A DNA stretch of 16,914 nt from an archaeon (lineage in GTDB: Archaea; Nanobdellota; Nanobdellia; SCGC-AAA011-G17; PNOQ01). The translations under genes were made by a program, and so were the position numbers. The notes below the pieces were generated by a model, which saw nothing but the letters and a program-made list of their open reading frames with translations, ran no database searches and was not told the origin of the DNA. The DNA lies in assembly GCA_021107835.1 (NCBI GenBank), contig JAIOSD010000023.1, positions 1 to 16,914 on the forward strand, written 5' to 3'. Positions 12,726-16,914 of this stretch are shown here, piece by piece; the first letter of the stretch is position 1, and each line of letters begins with the position of its first letter.

Positions 12726-14438
12726 CTATACACCCCAAGTAGGGTTATCAGAACGTTTCATTTCGGCTATTTCTTTCATAACTTCTTTTTCCTTAGAATC
12801 CAAATATTTAACCAATCCTTTCAACTTACGAAAATCATCTTCAGGAATATCAGAATATAAAACATCGCCTTCATTAATCTGACGACCAACAGTAACCCCC
12901 GTCAAAGAAGCAGCAACTTGCTTTCCAAAAGAAGCTTCATTAAGACTATCCTTACCATCTTGCAAAGATTTCAAATTACATAACTTAGAGCCATCTTTAG
13001 TAACTTGAGTATTAGCTTTAACAGTCCCAGCTAAAACTTCAATCCCAACAATAGCAGGATTATTTTGCCTAAAAATATGATCTTTTAATATTTCAAATTT
13101 AAACGGTTTAACTAAATCTCCTAATTTTTTCCCCTCTATCTCTTTAGCCCTAACTTCCAACCATTTCTCAGCATCTTCTATTATTTTATAAATAACATTA
13201 TTTGTAATAACATGTATGTCTTTGTCTTTTTCACATTCTTTTACATTAAAACCAAGAATTAATTTATTCAACTCATTTTCCTCAGAACAAGCATCCATCA
13301 AGTCCCCTTTAATAATATCACCAATCCCAGCTTTTTTTATTTTAATTCCTTTTCCCCGAAGTAAAAAAGTCATAGCCTCCAATGAACCAAGTGTGTCTGC
13401 CTTAATAACAATCCCTTCTTGATCCGTCTCAATTATTGCTTCTTCAACTTCAGCCATTAATTCTTTTTTAATAGAATCAACATTTTCATTGGCAACACGA
13501 ATAGGCATCCCAGGAACAGCATCATCTAAATCCGGCCCTGAGATTTTAACAGCAGCAGAAGCATGTGCTTCTTCAATTGCAACACATTTCCCTTTTTCAA
13601 TCTTAAACAAACATTTAGCCTTTGTTTCAATAGGTTTACCAATAGCACCAATAAGTAATTTATCATTTTGTTTTATGGTCCCATCATAAATAACAACATC
13701 CAGAGTTTTACCAATGCCTTTTTCTTCTGTTACTTCTAAAATGGTACCTTTAGCAGAACCCTTAACATCAATATTCAAATTATCCTCTAAAAACTTTTGT
13801 GCCAAACCAGACAAAACCATCAAAAGCTCAGGAAACCCTTCTCCAGTTTTAGCAGAAATAGGTATAATTGCAATTTCTTTAGTATGATCCCTTATCCTAT
13901 CAAATCTCTCAGAATTTAAACCCTGCTCAGATAACTTACCAACAATTTCATAAAGTTTCATATCAATAGAATTCCTAACTTCCTCACCTTGCTCAAATAT
14001 ACTTTGTAAAATTAGTTTCTCTGGTTGAGATTTCCAGCCACCTAAAACATCAATTTTATTTGCAGCAATAACAAATGGAGTTTTATATTGCTTTAAAATT
14101 TCAATAGCTTCAATTGTTTGAGGTTTTAAACCTTCATTAATATCAATAACCAAAATCGCAATATCAGCTATGTTTCCCCCCCTTTTCCGTAATGTAGTAA
14201 AAGCCTCGTGTCCTGGGCTATCAATAAATAATATACCTGGTATGGTTAACTTAGCGTTTTTTAACAAAACACCACAGATTTTCTTAATATTTTCTAATTC
14301 AATGGTGTGTGCAGAAATATTTTGTGTGATTCCTCCAGCCTCTTTTGTTACAATGGAACTCTCTTTAATGCGATCTAATATAGAAGTTTTTCCATGATCT
14401 ACATGCGCGAGAAGCACACAAATGGGCTGTCTTATCAT
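12726..14438 (-). CDS. Translation initiation factor aIF5B
   Basis: aIF5B is the GTPase that promotes subunit joining and stabilises initiator tRNA. The protein is 570 aa, near the usual archaeal length of about 600. The G domain has AHVDHGKT (11-18), GGITQNISAH (35-44), DSPGHEAF (73-80), NKID (127-130) and SAKTGEG at about 200. Domain II, the domain III region (IVIKADTLGSLEAM) and the C-terminal barrel (AIVGIEVLAGTVK) follow, ending NPTWGV. The long N-terminal extension of eukaryotic eIF5B is absent, as in other archaea. TTTTAAAA at 14469-14476 is centred about 34 bases before ATG 14438, so a short leader of about 7 bases is expected. Confidence 0.96.
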   Translation of the reverse strand: MIRQPICVLLAHVDHGKTSILDRIKESSIVTKEAGGITQNISAHTIELENIKKICGVLLKNAKLTIPGILFIDSPGHEAFTTLRKRGGNIADIAILVIDINEGLKPQTIEAIEILKQYKTPFVIAANKIDVLGGWKSQPEKLILQSIFEQGEEVRNSIDMKLYEIVGKLSEQGLNSERFDRIRDHTKEIAIIPISAKTGEGFPELLMVLSGLAQKFLEDNLNIDVKGSAKGTILEVTEEKGIGKTLDVVIYDGTIKQNDKLLIGAIGKPIETKAKCLFKIEKGKCVAIEEAHASAAVKISGPDLDDAVPGMPIRVANENVDSIKKELMAEVEEAIIETDQEGIVIKADTLGSLEAMTFLLRGKGIKIKKAGIGDIIKGDLMDACSEENELNKLILGFNVKECEKDKDIHVITNNVIYKIIEDAEKWLEVRAKEIEGKKLGDLVKPFKFEILKDHIFRQNNPAIVGIEVLAGTVKANTQVTKDGSKLCNLKSLQDGKDSLNEASFGKQVAASLTGVTVGRQINEGDVLYSDIPEDDFRKLKGLVKYLDSKEKEVMKEIAEMKRSDNPTWGV

Positions 14439-14468
14439 TTTCCATCACAAAAGTAAGCAAATTAATAG

Positions 14469-14476
14469 TTTTAAAA
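14469..14476 (-). promoter_or_regulatory. TATA box of aIF5B
   Basis: TTTTAAAA is centred about 34 bases before ATG 14438, slightly farther than the leaderless genes. Confidence 0.45.
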
Positions 14477-14534
14477 AGGTTTCTCTATTGAAGCCAACTA
14501 AATAAATTCAACTAAACTTAAACCTAAAATAACC

Positions 14535-14542
14535 TTTATAAA
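14535..14542 (+). promoter_or_regulatory. TATA box of the membrane winged-helix gene
   Basis: TTTATAAA is centred about 28 bases before ATG 14567. It is divergent from the aIF5B promoter within a 128-base gap. Confidence 0.6.
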
Positions 14543-14566
14543 CAACATAATTAAACTAATTTTACA

Positions 14567-15217
14567 ATGGAAGAAGAAACATTAATGCTATTATCTATGA
14601 AAGATTCAAAAGCAGTAGCTGATGCCCTCTCAAATAAAACAGCACAAAAAATCTTAGCTTACATAACAAAAAACAAGGAAGCTACAGAATCAGAACTTTC
14701 AGAAAAACTAAAAGTACCACTACCAACAATACACTATAACATTCAACAATTAAAAAAATCTAATTTAATAAAATCAAAAGAATTTTTTTGGAGTAAAAAA
14801 GGAAAAAAGATGAGGGTATTTACTTTAGCTAAAAAATATATAATTATCTCCCCTTCAAAATCAAAGTCTTCACTAAAACAATTAAAAGGATTATTACCTG
14901 TAGCTTTAATTTCTATAATAGGGGCAGGATTATTATCTACATTCCAAAAATCTAAGACAACCTTATTTGATAGGGGACAAGAATTAGCTGCAAACATACA
15001 ACCAGAAACAATGGGAAAAACATTAGCAGAAGATTCTACTTTTAATGGATTAACACAAAAAGCTGCAGATGAAATAGCCAATAATATGACAGAATTTTGT
15101 CAGTTATATCCAGATTCTTGTATTATAAGTGAACCAAACATCGCATTATGGTTTTTAATAGGTTCATTATTCGCAATAGTCTTAGTTTTCATAACAAATA
15201 AAATAAAAAAGAATTAA
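14567..15217 (+). CDS. Membrane-anchored winged-helix regulator
   Basis: This 216-aa protein joins an N-terminal winged helix-turn-helix domain of ArsR type (about 14-92: ESELSEKLKVPLPTIHYNI is the recognition region, and KKMRVFTLAKKY the wing) to two membrane segments, about 107-124 (GLLPVALISIIGAGLLS) and 191-210 (IALWFLIGSLFAIVLVFIT). With the DNA-binding part inside, the loop of about 65 residues between them would be outside the cell; it holds Cys178 and Cys185 (CQLYPDSC), which could form a disulfide. This suggests a one-component membrane regulator that senses an external or envelope signal; target genes are unknown. The start is leaderless. Its 3' end overlaps the opposing 137-aa orphan by four bases. 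Confidence 0.85.
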   Translation: MEEETLMLLSMKDSKAVADALSNKTAQKILAYITKNKEATESELSEKLKVPLPTIHYNIQQLKKSNLIKSKEFFWSKKGKKMRVFTLAKKYIIISPSKSKSSLKQLKGLLPVALISIIGAGLLSTFQKSKTTLFDRGQELAANIQPETMGKTLAEDSTFNGLTQKAADEIANNMTEFCQLYPDSCIISEPNIALWFLIGSLFAIVLVFITNKIKKN

Positions 15218-15627
15218 TCTCCTTCTGGATCACATATATCATCTCTTTTTGGACCTTTTCTAAACAAACCAAGTGGATGATTATAATATAATGTATTTAC
15301 TCCCAAACGGGATTTATATCCTGATCCAAGGGTATAATGAGTTATTGTAGATATATTTACTCCACTAACAGTAGCTCCAGTATCATTAAAAACATATCCA
15401 TCAGTCCCATTTTTAAATTCTCGAGTTAATACTCCCGATTCACCAGAAGTGGGATCTATTCCATCAATAACATTTCCATGAACATAAAGTTGTTTAGATT
15501 CGTCCCAAACCATTTCAACGAATGATGTTAAATCTTCATCCCATGCCATTCTTTTTTTACCATTTAACCAAGAGACAGCAATATGCTCTGGCACCAATCT
15601 AAATTGTTCTTCATTATCTAAACCCAT
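15214..15627 (-). CDS. Hypothetical protein (137 aa)
   Basis: I do not recognise this family. It starts MGLDNEEQFRLVPEHIAVSW and is rich in Gly, Thr, Ser and Asn with alternating hydrophobic residues (VLTREFKNGTDGYVF, then TVSGVNISTITHY), which suggests beta structure. It has no signal peptide or membrane segment and a single cysteine near the end. ATG 15627 has a G6 run (15633-15638) 5 bases upstream that could pair with the 16S rRNA end, and a TATA-like stretch at 15666-15673, so it is translated from a leader of about 15 bases. It is divergent from the vWA gene and convergent with the winged-helix gene. Confidence 0.6.
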   Translation of the reverse strand: MGLDNEEQFRLVPEHIAVSWLNGKKRMAWDEDLTSFVEMVWDESKQLYVHGNVIDGIDPTSGESGVLTREFKNGTDGYVFNDTGATVSGVNISTITHYTLGSGYKSRLGVNTLYYNHPLGLFRKGPKRDDICDPEGD

Positions 15628-15632
15628 TTTAA

Positions 15633-15673
15633 CCCCCCAAAAGAGAAATAAAACAATAATATCTTAATATATA
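15633..15673 (-). promoter_or_regulatory. Promoter and ribosome site of the 137-aa orphan
   Basis: Minus-strand TATATATT (15666-15673) is a likely TATA box, and the six G at 15633-15638 lie 5 bases before ATG 15627 as a Shine-Dalgarno-like run. ATAAGCCTTAT, a short palindrome at 15671-15681, overlaps the upstream edge of the TATA box. Confidence 0.4.
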
Positions 15674-15719
15674 AGCCTTATCTTTAATAACTTCAAACCA
15701 AATTAAACTCTAAAAGACG

Positions 15720-15766
15720 TTTATATACATGCATAAACCAATATTTCTAAACAAATTTCATGGAGG
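15720..15766 (+). promoter_or_regulatory. TATA box and Shine-Dalgarno of the vWA gene
   Basis: TTTATATA at 15720-15727 predicts transcription from about 15750. GGAGG at 15762-15766 lies 7 bases before ATG 15774 and decides that start over the ATG at 15729, which sits on the promoter. Confidence 0.7.
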
Positions 15767-15773
15767 AATAAAA

Positions 15774-16775
15774 ATGAATAAAGCACTAACCATATTGTTG
15801 GTTTCAATGATTATTTTATCCACAGTTATAACTGCAGATAAACTAGTTGAAGCAAAAGAAGAACAATATGTAGTAGATTACTTTATAGATTACCCAGAAT
15901 GTGGACCAAATGATATTCAATGTAATAACCCACAAATAGATGTTGTTTTTGTGATTGATTCCACAGGATCAATGCATGACGAAATAAGATCAGTCAAAGA
16001 AGAGTTAACTAATATTATAAATAATATAAATCAAGGTTATCCAAGACCAGATGTAAGAATTGGTGTTGTAACTTATAGAGATTATGAACCAGAAGAACAA
16101 GAATACCTTACAAGGGAATTGGGTTTAACATCCAGTACTTGGAGTGCAGTAAGATTTATTAGAAATATGAACGCAAATGGTGGTGGAGACTATGAAGAAG
16201 CTGTAGAAGCAGGATTAAATGAAGCAATTAATGATATGAAATGGAGAAAATCTTCTCAAAAAATAATAATTTTAGTTGGAGACGCTCCAGCAAGAGATAA
16301 TCCAAATTACGAAAATCATGGAAACCAACCAGAATATTACACCAAATATAATTGGGAAGATGCAATTGATGATGCAGAAGATAAAGGAATTAGAATTTAT
16401 ACTGCTTCAGGTTCTGGAATGAATTCAGAAGGAATTTCACAATGGAAGAAGATTGCAAAAGAAACTGGCGGAAGATACATAAAGTTGATCTATGAAAGAA
16501 GAATGATAGATGATTATTATTTAGAAAGAGCAATTCCAGTTGCTTATGCAGAAGAAGCTAGAGCTTCAGTAGATTATGATGCGGCAACAGATTCAGTAAT
16601 GACAAATAATCTTGGTGCATTTACAAAAGCTACCCTACAATCAGAAGCAGAACAAGTTGGAGTAGAATATGAAGATCCTCTGTCAGATATAACTGGAGGC
16701 ATTATCCGGGAACCCCCCGAAAAAAACCTAAAAACCTTTTTAGAGGAAATTTTCCAGAAACTTAAATTCTGGTAA
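15774..16775 (+). CDS. Secreted von Willebrand A-domain protein
   Basis: This 333-aa protein has an N-terminal signal peptide (Lys3, then ALTILLVSMIILSTVITA) and should be exported. A vWA domain spans about 55-240, with MIDAS motif DSTGS at 62-66, a GGGDYEEA segment at 136-143 and VGDAPA at 168-172. The arrangement YRDY, GGGD, GDAP matches the vWA type of the alpha-kinase VwkA group rather than integrins, but no kinase domain is present. MIDAS sites bind Mg and ligand proteins, so it probably takes part in adhesion or surface assembly. Cys43 and Cys50 could form a disulfide. The C terminus (FLEEIFQKLKFW) is amphipathic and may associate with the membrane. It uses a strong Shine-Dalgarno, unlike most genes here. 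Confidence 0.88.
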   Translation: MNKALTILLVSMIILSTVITADKLVEAKEEQYVVDYFIDYPECGPNDIQCNNPQIDVVFVIDSTGSMHDEIRSVKEELTNIINNINQGYPRPDVRIGVVTYRDYEPEEQEYLTRELGLTSSTWSAVRFIRNMNANGGGDYEEAVEAGLNEAINDMKWRKSSQKIIILVGDAPARDNPNYENHGNQPEYYTKYNWEDAIDDAEDKGIRIYTASGSGMNSEGISQWKKIAKETGGRYIKLIYERRMIDDYYLERAIPVAYAEEARASVDYDAATDSVMTNNLGAFTKATLQSEAEQVGVEYEDPLSDITGGIIREPPEKNLKTFLEEIFQKLKFW

Positions 16776-16793
16776 TTTTCTCTTTTTCTTTCT
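16776..16793 (+). terminator. Pyrimidine-rich terminator after the vWA gene
   Basis: TTTTCTCTTTTTCTTTCT follows the vWA stop directly. Such T-rich tracts end archaeal transcripts. It also touches the stop of the opposing partial gene. Confidence 0.5.
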
Positions 16794-16914
16794 ATACCAA
16801 CACGGGCGTAAACAACCATCTAATCCAACCAAGAAAACCCCCAGAAGAAGAACTACCAACATAAAAAGGGGGTCCAAGTACTGTATCCCCAACAGCAATC
16901 CAATAATGACCAGG
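16792..16914 (-). CDS. 3' end of a gene running off the right edge
   Basis: The minus strand is open from the window edge to a TAG at 16792-16794, giving the last 40 residues of a protein. They read PGHYWIAVGDTVLGPPFYVG, then a serine/glycine hinge (SSSSGG), then an aromatic hydrophobic end (FLGWIRWLFTPVLV). The Ser/Gly linker followed by a hydrophobic tail would fit a C-terminal membrane anchor of a surface protein, in keeping with the convergent secreted vWA gene. The start and main domain are outside the window, so the function is unknown, and the frame could still be chance given its length. Confidence 0.4.
   Translation of the reverse strand, partial: PGHYWIAVGDTVLGPPFYVGSSSSGGFLGWIRWLFTPVLV

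Noticed and set aside
15671..15681. ATAAGCCTTAT palindrome between the 137-aa orphan and vWA genes
   Set aside because: Five-base arms in AT-rich DNA are expected by chance. Noted only because it overlaps a TATA box.
1..16914. CRISPR array, transposon, phage or rRNA genes
   Set aside because: No regularly spaced repeats, transposase or integrase motifs, or rRNA-like conserved stretches were seen on either strand.

Overview
The window is AT-rich DNA from an archaeon. The archaeal core proteins aIF2-gamma, aIF5B and ribosomal protein S6e are all present. Most genes have a TATA box centred 27-29 bases before the start codon, the signature of leaderless archaeal transcripts. Many short orphan proteins, compact spacing and a bacterial-type DNA gyrase suggest a DPANN-like lineage (Woesearchaeota/Pacearchaeota type). 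That placement is inference; no rRNA gene is present to test it.

Layout. (1) 1-1524: two small leftward genes of unknown function (117-395, 646-1149), separated by spacers that carry short GC-rich repeats. (2) 1525-6980: a tight rightward operon gyrB - SAM methyltransferase - HAD hydrolase - gyrA, with overlaps of 11, 4 and 4 bases. (3) 6936-9930: a leftward block with rpS6e, an overlapping 130-aa orphan, a small zinc ribbon (possible frameshift), aIF2-gamma and a 158-aa orphan whose 3' end runs 45 bases into gyrA from the opposite strand. (4) 10131-11434: a nucleoside deoxyribosyltransferase-like gene, then a PIN-domain toxin (VapC-like) and a ribbon-helix-helix protein arranged tail to tail. 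(5) 11512-14438: aIF5B followed by a large orphan with its own promoter. (6) 14567-16914: a membrane-anchored winged-helix protein, a small orphan, a secreted von Willebrand A protein, and the 3' end of a gene that runs off the right edge.

How the genes work together. Region 2 makes both gyrase subunits from one transcript, with two unrelated-looking enzymes between them. Regions 3 and 5 supply translation initiation (aIF2-gamma delivers initiator tRNA, aIF5B joins the subunits) plus a small-subunit protein. Region 6 looks like a cell-surface neighbourhood. No rRNA, tRNA, CRISPR array, transposase or phage gene was recognised. The least explained items are the convergent PIN/RHH pair with a palindrome on the antitoxin start, the gyr operon insert, the gyrB leader (inverted repeat plus tiny uORF), the repeat-flanked orphan gene at 646-1149, and the membrane regulator next to the vWA gene.
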